60,355 bases of DNA from Allosediminivita pacifica (GTDB lineage: Bacteria > Pseudomonadota > Alphaproteobacteria > Rhodobacterales > Rhodobacteraceae): contig NZ_QBKN01000029.1 in assembly GCF_003054175.1 (NCBI RefSeq), positions 1 to 60,355 on the forward strand, read 5' to 3'. Numbering within the stretch: the first letter of the stretch is position 1; each line of letters begins with the position of its first letter. Of this stretch, positions 15,858-23,602 are shown in pieces. The notes under the pieces were generated by a model. That model worked only from the letters and a program-made list of their open reading frames with translations, was not told the origin of the DNA and ran no database searches. The translations under genes and the position numbers were made by a program.

Positions 15858-16196
15858 ATGATACACGCAAATCGACCTGGCAACCCCCAAGGCAACAAGC
15901 TCATGCGATACGGCATGATGGCCTGCTGCGCGGTCATGCTGATCCCCGTCGGCGCATTCTTCGTTACGGGAGGTAGCGTTTCAGGTCTCTGGGCCAATGC
16001 CGGGATTTTCGCCCCGTTGATCCTGTGCGCCGGGGGCCATGTTGTCATGCACAGGATGATGGGCAAGTCCTGCCATGGGGACGGTGAAACAGCTCCCAAG
16101 CTCATCGCTGAGCCCATACCGGTTGCCGACGATCGGCCAGGGAACGAAAGTCGGACGGGGAGCCCGGGTGTCCACGCCACAAGTCTTGAAGGTTAG
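15858..16196 (+). CDS. DUF2933-type small membrane protein
   Basis: A 112-residue protein with two hydrophobic segments (MMACCAVMLIPVGAFFVTGG and AGIFAPLILCAGGHVVMHRM) and the MHRMMGKSCHG motif, which resembles the C-terminal His/Cys end of DUF2933 proteins often found with copper or mercury genes. The tail is polar. ATG 15858 is preferred to 15825 because the latter falls in the predicted -10. It overlaps the following small lipoprotein gene by 29 bases. Confidence 0.68.
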   Translation: MIHANRPGNPQGNKLMRYGMMACCAVMLIPVGAFFVTGGSVSGLWANAGIFAPLILCAGGHVVMHRMMGKSCHGDGETAPKLIAEPIPVADDRPGNESRTGSPGVHATSLEG

Positions 16197-16386
16197 CGCA
16201 TTGCTGCTTGCGCTCGGCGGATGCTCGGCCTCTCTTGCCGAGTGCTTTCGCGATACCGGCGCGCTGTCGACCCGGGAAGAGGGTGTCGCTCTTCCCCGGG
16301 GGTGTCGCGTGACGGACAGAACGGGCACGGACTTGCGAAGGCTCGAATGCGATGACGGCCGCCAGGGCTTCGTGTTTGGGTCATGA
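16168..16386 (+). CDS. Small putative lipoprotein, 72 aa
   Basis: A GTG-initiated frame with ACGGGGAG just upstream. The N terminus (VLKVSALLLALGGC) has a lipobox-like LGGC at about residue 19, giving a mature protein of about 54 residues with three further cysteines (ECFRDTG, RGCRVTD, LECDD). The function is unknown. It overlaps the DUF2933 gene and precedes the ScsB-like gene in the same direction, so it may belong to the same transcript. Confidence 0.5.
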   Translation: MSTPQVLKVSALLLALGGCSASLAECFRDTGALSTREEGVALPRGCRVTDRTGTDLRRLECDDGRQGFVFGS

Positions 16387-16522
16387 TCCCCCCTGTCGAA
16401 GACGACAGCGATCACGCGACCACGGGTCCTGTTCTGCCGGTGGCGTTGCAACGAGCTTCACGGCATGTCCGCTTGTCTGGGAGATCGCCGATCGTTGCCC
16501 GCCACTTACGGAATCCCGAAAG

Positions 16523-18655
16523 ATGCTCCATAACATGCTGACGACATATCGTTTCGTCATGGTCATTGCGGCCGCGGCGCTCGGCACTACCCCAGCCGTC
16601 CATGCCGCGTCCTCGCAGCCATATGAGTCCCCCGCCGTCACGGCGCGGTTGATCTCTGCCCAGGACGGAGTGCCCGACAGCGGCCGAACCCTATCAGGGG
16701 GGCTGGACCTGGACCTTGGCGACGGTTGGAAGACCTACTGGCGGTCACCAGGTGAAGTCGGCATCTCACCATCGGTGGATTGGGCGGGATCGGAGAACAT
16801 CGCGGAGGTGGAATTCCTCTGGCCCGCCCCTGAGCGCTTCACGGCCTTCGGTATCGAGAACTTCGGCTACCACGGCGAAGTCGTCTTCCCGCTCCGGATC
16901 GAACTCGCACGACCGGGAGAGCCGGCAAAGCTTGAGGCGCAAGTCTCGCTGCTCGTCTGTTCAGACGTCTGCGTGCCGCGGGATTTCCACCTGAGCCTCG
17001 ATCTGCCGGCCAGTAACGGAATCGATCAGCCGGTCGCCGACCGTATCGCCGGCTTTCTGGCGCGCGTTCCAGCTGAGGGGGACGGCATCGGCGTCGATCA
17101 GGCGCTTTTCCATCTCGACAACCAGACGACCGCGCTCACCATCTCGCTTCGCAGCGCCACACCGTTCAAGGACCCGGACGTCTTCCCGGAACTCGGCGCA
17201 GACAACGCTCTCGGCAAACCCGATGTCCGGCTTGGCGACGGCGGGCGCAGACTGTGGGCCACGCTGCCGGTCCTTTCGACCGACGACGCGACGCTTCACG
17301 ATCCGGTCCTCACGGTGACAGACGGCCCGGACCGAGCCTTCACCGTCACGCCGGACCGTGCTGCCGAAGCCCCTGCCCCACCTTTCAGCATCGCGACCGC
17401 CGCCCCCGGCATCGAAACCCTGATCTGGATCGCACTGGTCGCTTTCCTCGGGGGACTGATCCTGAACGTCATGCCCTGCGTGCTGCCGGTCCTCTCGATA
17501 AAGCTCTCGACGGTCATGAAACACGGCGAGCAGGATAGGCGCACGGTGCGCGCGGGCTTCCTCGCCGCCGCCGGGGGCGCCCTGACATTCATGTGGGGGC
17601 TGGCGCTGATCCTCTTCCTGTTGCAGCGGGCCGGTGTCGTGGTCGGCTGGGGGCTGCAATTCCAGAACCCGCTGTTCCTTGCGGCGATGGTGCTGCTGCT
17701 GTCGGTTTTCTCTGCCAACATGCTGGGCGGTTTCGAGTTCAGCCTGCCCTCCGGCCTGCAGACGCGGCTGGCGAATTCCGGACGCGGACACGGGCATGCC
17801 GCGGATTTCCTGACCGGCATGTTCGGCGCTGTCATGGCGACGCCATGTTCGGCCCCGTTCCTCGGGACGGCCATCGCCTTCGCACTGGCCGGGCGAGGTA
17901 TCGATATCTTCATCGTCTTCACCAGCCTCGGGATCGGGCTGGCCGTGCCGTACCTCCTGGTCGCAGCCGTGCCGGGCGCCATTTCGCTCCTGCCGAAGCC
18001 CGGGCGCTGGATGGTGGCGTTGAGGTTTCTCCTCGGGGGCCTGCTCATGGCCACGGTGGCCTGGCTTCTCTGGGTGATGGCAGGGGTGGCTGGGACAGCC
18101 GCGGCAGCCGCCGTAGGCGGGCTGGCGCTGGCGCTGGCGGTCGCTCTCTCCGTCCCACGTCTGCCCTCGGCCGCCCGCTGGCCGATCGTCGCCGCATGCG
18201 CCGGGCTGTCCCTGATCGCAGTTCCCCAGTTGACCAAAACAGAAGCGACCGAAGTCGCGGTCTCTTCGCTCGGCTGGATGCCCTTCGACCGGGCGGAAAT
18301 CGCGCGGCGCGTGTCGCGCGGAGAGGTCGTCTTCGTCGATGTTACGGCCGACTGGTGCCTCACCTGCAAGGCCAACAAGGCACTGGTCATCGAGCGCGAT
18401 CCCGTGCTGACCGCGCTGCGCGCCGAGGGCACCGTCCCGATGCAGGCCGACTGGACGCGACCGGACGAGACCATTTCTCGCTATCTCGAAAGTTTTGATC
18501 GCTACGGCATCCCGTTCAACGCCGTCTACGGCCCGGGCGTCCCTGACGGTATCGTGCTGTCGGAAATCCTGTCGGGTGAGGCGGTGATCAACGCGCTGCG
18601 CTCCGCCTCGGGCGACCGGGCGACCACGTCTGGCCTTCTTGATCAGGACTGGTGA
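16523..18655 (+). CDS. ScsB/DsbD-like thiol:disulfide interchange protein
   Basis: A 710-residue protein with a signal peptide (VMVIAAAALGTTPAVHA). The periplasmic N-terminal domain contains CSDVC near residue 150. An eight-helix membrane domain has one cysteine in MPCVLPVLSIK and one in TPCSAPFLG. A C-terminal thioredoxin domain has ADWCLTCKANK. This three-domain plan moves electrons from cytoplasmic thioredoxin to periplasmic partners. The long N-terminal domain fits ScsB (suppressor of copper sensitivity) better than classical DsbD. The likely partner is the DsbA/ScsC-like protein at 10055. ATG 16523 begins the signal peptide; the stop lies 9 bases from the convergent EamA gene. Confidence 0.85.
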   Translation: MLHNMLTTYRFVMVIAAAALGTTPAVHAASSQPYESPAVTARLISAQDGVPDSGRTLSGGLDLDLGDGWKTYWRSPGEVGISPSVDWAGSENIAEVEFLWPAPERFTAFGIENFGYHGEVVFPLRIELARPGEPAKLEAQVSLLVCSDVCVPRDFHLSLDLPASNGIDQPVADRIAGFLARVPAEGDGIGVDQALFHLDNQTTALTISLRSATPFKDPDVFPELGADNALGKPDVRLGDGGRRLWATLPVLSTDDATLHDPVLTVTDGPDRAFTVTPDRAAEAPAPPFSIATAAPGIETLIWIALVAFLGGLILNVMPCVLPVLSIKLSTVMKHGEQDRRTVRAGFLAAAGGALTFMWGLALILFLLQRAGVVVGWGLQFQNPLFLAAMVLLLSVFSANMLGGFEFSLPSGLQTRLANSGRGHGHAADFLTGMFGAVMATPCSAPFLGTAIAFALAGRGIDIFIVFTSLGIGLAVPYLLVAAVPGAISLLPKPGRWMVALRFLLGGLLMATVAWLLWVMAGVAGTAAAAAVGGLALALAVALSVPRLPSAARWPIVAACAGLSLIAVPQLTKTEATEVAVSSLGWMPFDRAEIARRVSRGEVVFVDVTADWCLTCKANKALVIERDPVLTALRAEGTVPMQADWTRPDETISRYLESFDRYGIPFNAVYGPGVPDGIVLSEILSGEAVINALRSASGDRATTSGLLDQDW

Positions 18656-18664
18656 CCCCCGACG

Positions 18665-19588
18665 CTACGCGGACGCTGCCTGGCATTGGCACGGGTGAAC
18701 CGCGATATTCGGGGTGTCCCGCGTGGTCTGCCAGGTGAGCAGGAACCCGGCGAACAGCAGGAGCGCACCACCATAAACGGTGCTCGCCGCCGGGATTTCC
18801 GCCAGGATCAGGAAACCAAGCAGGGTCGCCACGACCGGCGAGACGATAATGTCGATCAGCGAATAGACATTGGCGTTCAGCCTCTTGAGGACCAGGGAGA
18901 TCCCGAAATAGGCGAAGCCCGTTGAGACGAGTCCCAGCGCCAGAGCCCAGATGCCGACCGGGACCCCGCCCTCCCCCATGCCTGGCGTTGGTGAAAAGAC
19001 CTGTCCGGGCCCAAAGATCAGCACCGAAGGGGCAAGGATCAGCGCGGCCACCAGCATCGACCAGGCAATGTCGTTTCCGGTCTCGGATTTTCCCTCGTGC
19101 CGCATGTAGGTGACCATCGCGGCATAGACGGCTCCATCAACCAGCGCCACGAGATTGCCGAGCATGTGTCCGCCGGACAGCGGCTTGGCAAGAACGATGC
19201 CGACGATCGCGATCCCGAAGGTCAGGACATTCCCGAGGGTCGCTCTTTCTTTCAGGAAAATGGCCGACAAGATGAAGGTAAAGAACGGTGCAACGCTCCA
19301 GAAAATCACGGCGTTCGCGATGGGAACAAGCGTCATCGCCAGGTTGAAGACGCTGATCTGCGTCGCAATGAGCACGCCGATGATCACGGTGTCGGTCATG
19401 TTTCCCCGAGGCAGCCGCAAAGGCTCACCATTCAGGACGGGCATCGTCAGCATGAGGAACAATGTCGCCGTCAGCAACGCGTAGAAGTTCAAGGTGTGGA
19501 TGGGAATCAGTCCGCCGGTGAGCTTGACGAATATGCCGATCGTCGCCTCGGAGACGGTGATCAGGGCCAGCAGCAGTAGCGTGCGCAT
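18665..19588 (-). CDS. EamA/DMT-family exporter
   Basis: A 307-residue inner-membrane protein with ten hydrophobic segments arranged as two five-helix repeats, the drug/metabolite transporter plan. It has the short N-in segment MRTLLLLALITVSEATIG and a Cys-containing C-terminal tail (HPCQCQAASA). The substrate is unknown. It lies 13 bases after the ATC-hydrolase-like gene and is the last gene of the minus-strand run from 28095. The HPCQC tail is unusual and might bind metal. Confidence 0.85.
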   Translation of the reverse strand: MRTLLLLALITVSEATIGIFVKLTGGLIPIHTLNFYALLTATLFLMLTMPVLNGEPLRLPRGNMTDTVIIGVLIATQISVFNLAMTLVPIANAVIFWSVAPFFTFILSAIFLKERATLGNVLTFGIAIVGIVLAKPLSGGHMLGNLVALVDGAVYAAMVTYMRHEGKSETGNDIAWSMLVAALILAPSVLIFGPGQVFSPTPGMGEGGVPVGIWALALGLVSTGFAYFGISLVLKRLNANVYSLIDIIVSPVVATLLGFLILAEIPAASTVYGGALLLFAGFLLTWQTTRDTPNIAVHPCQCQAASA

Positions 19589-19600
19589 GAAACCTCCAGC

Positions 19601-20353
19601 CTAAGCAGACCGTGCCCGCGCTGCCCAGCACATGTCGCAGACGGAGTCGCCGTGCGACAGCGTGTGCGGACGACGGTAATGGCCCCGCGAAGCATCGCTT
19701 GCAATCAGGTCGGCGCCCGGCCAATCGTAGGTGCACCAGCTGCGGCGGAAGGTCTCCAGCGCGTCGGGATCGCCCTCCGTCTCGGCCACCCGGCGAACGA
19801 AACTCTGGGGCGGGCAGCAGGTGAAATGGGTCAGGATGTCATCGCCCTCACGCCGCGCTTGCACCTCGTATCCGGGCGCTCCGGGGGCGCTGAAGGGAAA
19901 GACCAGCAGTATTCGGATGGTCCACCTAAGGCGCCGTCCGGGATCCCTCGTCACGAGCCGCACGGGCAGAGAGGTGAGGCTCAGCATCCTGCGGTAGATT
20001 TCCCAGCCGAGGTCGGCCACCACCTGTCGCGCGCTCTCAGGCGAAATGCCCGATTTCCTCAATGCACGGTCGGCCGCGACGGTCCAGATCGCCATCTCGA
20101 CCATCAGGCGGTTCCCGAAGCGGTCAAGTTCGTCGAACCGCGCGTGCGGGCGACGAGCAACCGCTTCCGCATCCATTGCGGCCAGATAGGAATGGATCTC
20201 AGGACCGAGCCAGCGGATCGGGCGGCCCTGCGTGTCCGTCAACTGCCGGTTGGCAATGCCGCTGCGCACTGCACGTCTGACAGTCTGACGGACGACCTGT
20301 CGCGCGACACGAAGCCGAGGTGACGGCTCCGATCCTCGGCCCCTTGCGGTCAT
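19601..20353 (-). CDS. L-2-amino-thiazoline-4-carboxylic acid hydrolase-like protein
   Basis: The 250-residue product has no signal peptide. Two regions fit the ATC-hydrolase-like family: a WCTYDWPGA segment and a C-terminal SHGDSVCDMCW segment, both with cysteines, plus TCCPPQSF in the middle. The family includes enzymes that open thiazoline rings to form cysteine derivatives, but many members are uncharacterised. The ATG at 20353 overlaps the CDF stop by 4 bases. The assignment rests on motif memory and is moderate. Confidence 0.6.
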   Translation of the reverse strand: MTARGRGSEPSPRLRVARQVVRQTVRRAVRSGIANRQLTDTQGRPIRWLGPEIHSYLAAMDAEAVARRPHARFDELDRFGNRLMVEMAIWTVAADRALRKSGISPESARQVVADLGWEIYRRMLSLTSLPVRLVTRDPGRRLRWTIRILLVFPFSAPGAPGYEVQARREGDDILTHFTCCPPQSFVRRVAETEGDPDALETFRRSWCTYDWPGADLIASDASRGHYRRPHTLSHGDSVCDMCWAARARSA

Positions 20354-21288
20354 GGTTCACCTCCCGTCTCGGCAGCACCACGGGTCACGTCGATCTTCTT
20401 GGCGCCGCTCTCGTCCAGGCACCGGGTTTCGATCTGAAGAGTGACGAAGAAGAAACCGAAATCCGATTTCAACATCGTATTCGCATCTTTCAGCAGTGCC
20501 TGCGTATCGGCGTCTTGAGAAACCCTCAGATGTCCGGAAAACACGTTGCGCCCGCTGGTCAGAGTCCAGGCGTGGACATGATGGGCATCCTGCACTCCGT
20601 CCATTGCCTCCAGCGCCTCGATCACCCCTCGCAAATCCACCTCGTCGGGCGTGCCCTCCATCAGCAGCCGCGCCGCGTCGCGCAGGATGCCCCAGCTCGC
20701 CCACAGCAGCACGACCCCGAATGCCATGCCGAGGATCGGGTCGATCAGTAGGAATCCAGTAAACTTGATGACCAGTGCCGTTACGATGATCAGAAGGCTC
20801 CCGACGAAGGTCTGGATGATGTGCCAGAGAGCGCCACGCACGTTGAGGTCGGTCTTGCTCTGCTGCCAGATCAGCCAGAGCGAGATCACCTCGGTGAAGA
20901 GCCCGCCCGCAGCCGCGATCAGCATCGGCCCGGTCGGCAGGTCTATCGGCGACCCGAGGCGCATCGCAGCCATGTAGATGACGACCAGTGCCATGCCGAG
21001 CAGAAAGCCACCGTTGACCAGCGCACCGATGATCTCCGAGCGATACCAGCCGAAACTGAAGGATTCGTCTGCCGGGCGCTTGGCAAGCCGAGCCGCGGCA
21101 ATTGCGACCAGCACGCCGCCGACAGCCGAAAAGGTATGGAACGCGTCCGAGATCACCGCGATCGACCCGGTCCATAAGCCGATGCCCATCTCGATCACGA
21201 AATACACGCCCGTCAGCCAGGCCGAAATTGCCATGCCCCGACCGCCCGAAGGCATGTGGCCGGCGTGCGGGTTGCCATGCGAACTCAT
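20350..21288 (-). CDS. Cation diffusion facilitator-like transporter with altered metal sites
   Basis: A 312-residue CDF-type protein of the inner membrane. It has six expected helices, a His-containing N terminus (SSHGNPHAGHMPSGG) and a C-terminal cytoplasmic domain (HHVHAWTLTSGRNVFSGHL). In CDF zinc exporters helices 2 and 5 each carry H-x3-D. Here helix 2 reads SDAFHTFSAVGG and helix 5 reads GALWHIIQTFVGS, so the Asp is Ala and Thr respectively. Metal choice or transport may therefore differ. GGAGGAGAG precedes ATG 21288; the longer frame to 21489 is not convincing. The gene begins 116 bases after ccmI. Confidence 0.85.
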   Translation of the reverse strand: MSSHGNPHAGHMPSGGRGMAISAWLTGVYFVIEMGIGLWTGSIAVISDAFHTFSAVGGVLVAIAAARLAKRPADESFSFGWYRSEIIGALVNGGFLLGMALVVIYMAAMRLGSPIDLPTGPMLIAAAGGLFTEVISLWLIWQQSKTDLNVRGALWHIIQTFVGSLLIIVTALVIKFTGFLLIDPILGMAFGVVLLWASWGILRDAARLLMEGTPDEVDLRGVIEALEAMDGVQDAHHVHAWTLTSGRNVFSGHLRVSQDADTQALLKDANTMLKSDFGFFFVTLQIETRCLDESGAKKIDVTRGAAETGGEP

Positions 21289-21403
21289 CGCTCTCTCCTC
21301 CTTGCCGTGTCCTTCACCATCGATCCAGCGGGCGGCCGCCTTGTCCGGCAGATGACCGCGGCAGATCCTTGAAAAGGCCATCTCAGGCCCCTTCGGCACT
21401 ACG

Positions 21404-22561
21404 TCACCCCTGGAGATCCCGGAGAGCTTTCTCGACGATCTGTCTTCGAGGGTCGTCTTGAGCCGCGGCTTCCAGCAGTTCCTGCGCACGGCTGTAGGCC
21501 TCGATGGCGTTCTTGCGCTCGTTCAGGACCTTGTAGGCATTGCCAAGCCTCATCCACCCGTCCAGGTCGTCCGGTTCCGCTTCCAGCCGGGATGCAAGAC
21601 GATCGACCATAGACCTGATAAAGTCGGCTCTCTCGTCCTCGGACATGTCGCGCGCCGCCGCAACGTCTGCGGCACTGGGACCGCGCGGAGCTTCGGACGC
21701 GTAGTCCGAAACCGCGACGCGCGGCTTGCCTGTCGCCTGTGCGAGCCGATTGATCCGGGCCACGTAGCTATCCATCCAGGCCGCATATCCGTTTGCTTCC
21801 GTCAGGCGGGTCGTGAGCAGATCGTAGGCCTTGGCGTCGTCGCCTCCCTGACTTTCGGCCAGCGCGGCGTAGAATGTGGCCGCCGGGTTCATTGCGTCGA
21901 TCTCCAGGGCACGTTCGATTGCCGCCTCGGCGCGCGGAACCACCGTCCCGGCGTTGGCCCCGATCAAGGCTTCTGCCAGCATCGACCAGGTCGCCGAGGT
22001 TGCATCCGAGCGATCCGCGACCGTCTCGAAGGCCCTCACGGCGTCCTCGAAGCGCTGCATCCGCATGTAGGTCTGACCGAGAAGCATCCAGCCTTCGCTC
22101 GCGCCGCCATTCGGATCGTTCTGCAAGCGATCATGGAGTTGCTGCGCCAAGTCCACGATCCGGGCCTCCTCCGCGCGCTCGGGGGCCCTCTCCCCGAATG
22201 CCAGGGCCGGGACGTCAGGAGCCCCGTTCACGGTGTAGTATCCAAAGGCCATGAGCGGGACGAAAAGCGCGGCAAGGATCGCGCCGGCCCGTCCGCCGCC
22301 TGCGCCGGGACCATGTTCTTCACTCGTTGTTCTGCGAACGACAGACAGAATGCGTTTCTTGATCTCCAGCTCCGCAGCCTTGGCTTCGGCGGCGGAAATA
22401 AGACCACGGTCCAGATCACGCCGGACTTCTTCCAGCTGATCGGCGAGCACCGCCGGGACCGCGTCGGAGCGAACGACGGCCGCCGTATCCGTCCTGAAGA
22501 TCGGAAAGAGCGCGAAAGCTGTCGCGACAAGAGCCATCACAAGGAAAGCAACCCAGATCAT
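21404..22561 (-). CDS. ccmI: Cytochrome c biogenesis protein CcmI
   Basis: A 385-residue membrane protein with two N-terminal membrane segments, a cytoplasmic loop (VLADQLEEVRRDLDRGLISA) between them and a periplasmic TPR domain (GWMLLGQTYMRMQRFEDAV and later repeats). CcmI binds apocytochrome c and hands it to the CcmFH haem lyase. It overlaps ccmH by 4 bases. The C-terminal end carries a further TPR pair (MRLGNAYKVLNERKNAIEAY). Length is in the usual range for alphaproteobacterial CcmI. Confidence 0.9.
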   Translation of the reverse strand: MIWVAFLVMALVATAFALFPIFRTDTAAVVRSDAVPAVLADQLEEVRRDLDRGLISAAEAKAAELEIKKRILSVVRRTTSEEHGPGAGGGRAGAILAALFVPLMAFGYYTVNGAPDVPALAFGERAPERAEEARIVDLAQQLHDRLQNDPNGGASEGWMLLGQTYMRMQRFEDAVRAFETVADRSDATSATWSMLAEALIGANAGTVVPRAEAAIERALEIDAMNPAATFYAALAESQGGDDAKAYDLLTTRLTEANGYAAWMDSYVARINRLAQATGKPRVAVSDYASEAPRGPSAADVAAARDMSEDERADFIRSMVDRLASRLEAEPDDLDGWMRLGNAYKVLNERKNAIEAYSRAQELLEAAAQDDPRRQIVEKALRDLQG

Positions 22562-23031
22562 TTTTCGTCTCTCCTACCATGTCTTGCGAGGACCTCGGCG
22601 ACGAGCGCCTCTTCCTCATCGCTGAGGTCCTCGACCGAAGCGCGTCGCCGTGCTCTCCAGAGGAGTATTCCGCCAATCACGAATGCGGCAGCGGGCAGAG
22701 CGAACGGCGCGATCCAGAGCGCGTAGGTCTGCGGTTTGAACGGAGGTTTGAACAGGACGAAATCGCCATAGCGGGCGCGGACGAAGTCGATGACCTCCGT
22801 GTCGCTGTCGCCCGCCGTCAACCGCTCGCGCACCAGAAGGCGAAGGTCGCGCGCCACGCCTGCATTCGAACTGTCTATATCCTGGTTCTGACAGACGACG
22901 CAGCGCAGCTCCCTCGATATCTCGCGGGCCCGCGCTTCGAGGTTCGGGTCAGCCAGCATCTCGTCCGGCTCCACGGCATTCGCCAGCCCAGGCAACCCCA
23001 GCATGATGATCAGAAACAGGGCCCGGATCAT
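22558..23031 (-). CDS. ccmH: Cytochrome c maturation thiol-oxidoreductase CcmH
   Basis: A 157-residue protein with a signal peptide, the diagnostic LRCVVC motif (Cys44, Cys47) followed by QNQDI, and one C-terminal membrane segment (ALWIAPFALPAAAFVIGGILLW). CcmH reduces the disulfide of apocytochromes ahead of haem attachment. The start overlaps ccmG by 4 bases and the stop overlaps ccmI by 4. Confidence 0.93.
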   Translation of the reverse strand: MIRALFLIIMLGLPGLANAVEPDEMLADPNLEARAREISRELRCVVCQNQDIDSSNAGVARDLRLLVRERLTAGDSDTEVIDFVRARYGDFVLFKPPFKPQTYALWIAPFALPAAAFVIGGILLWRARRRASVEDLSDEEEALVAEVLARHGRRDEK

Positions 23032-23594
23032 GAGCCCAACTCCCGGTCAAGGGCCCCGGCCTGGGTCAGTGCGGTGGTGAACTTCGCGACAGCCTCCTCC
23101 CCCACGATGGGGCCGACATAGCGGTAGAGCACCGTCCCATCGCGGCCGACGATGAAGGTTTCGGGGACGCCGGATATGCCCCATTCGATGCCCGCGCGTC
23201 CTGAACGATCCGAGCCGATCCGCGCGTAGGGGTTGCCCAGATCCGAGAGCCAGGTCGCGGCGTCCTTGGGTTCGTCCTTGTAATTGATCCCGAAGAGACG
23301 CAGGCCGTAACGCTCGACGAACCGCGTCAGCACGGCATGCTCGGCTTTGCACGGGACGCACCACGAGGCGAAGACGTTGATGACCACGGGGCCCGGGTTG
23401 TCCGTCAGGTCTGCGCGCCCCAGGCCCGGCACATCGACACCGGGAACGGAAGGCAGATCGAATTCCGGTGCGGGCTGCGAAATCAGGACCGACGGAATTT
23501 CGCTCGGGTCGCGTTCGGGGTTTAGCCCCCAGAGGAAAAATCCTCCGAGCACTACGGCGACAGCCAACGGCACCACTGCAAACAGGCGTTTCAT
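23028..23594 (-). CDS. ccmG: Thioredoxin-like CcmG/DsbE
   Basis: A 188-residue membrane-anchored thioredoxin with one N-terminal helix (VVPLAVAVVLGGFFLWGL), the active site WCVPC (Cys79, Cys82) and the CcmG-specific YKDEP and GVPETF segments. It passes reductant to CcmH and apocytochrome. It starts 9 bases after the ccmF stop. Confidence 0.93.
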   Translation of the reverse strand: MKRLFAVVPLAVAVVLGGFFLWGLNPERDPSEIPSVLISQPAPEFDLPSVPGVDVPGLGRADLTDNPGPVVINVFASWCVPCKAEHAVLTRFVERYGLRLFGINYKDEPKDAATWLSDLGNPYARIGSDRSGRAGIEWGISGVPETFIVGRDGTVLYRYVGPIVGEEAVAKFTTALTQAGALDRELGS

Positions 23595-23602
23595 GGGGTC
23601 TC

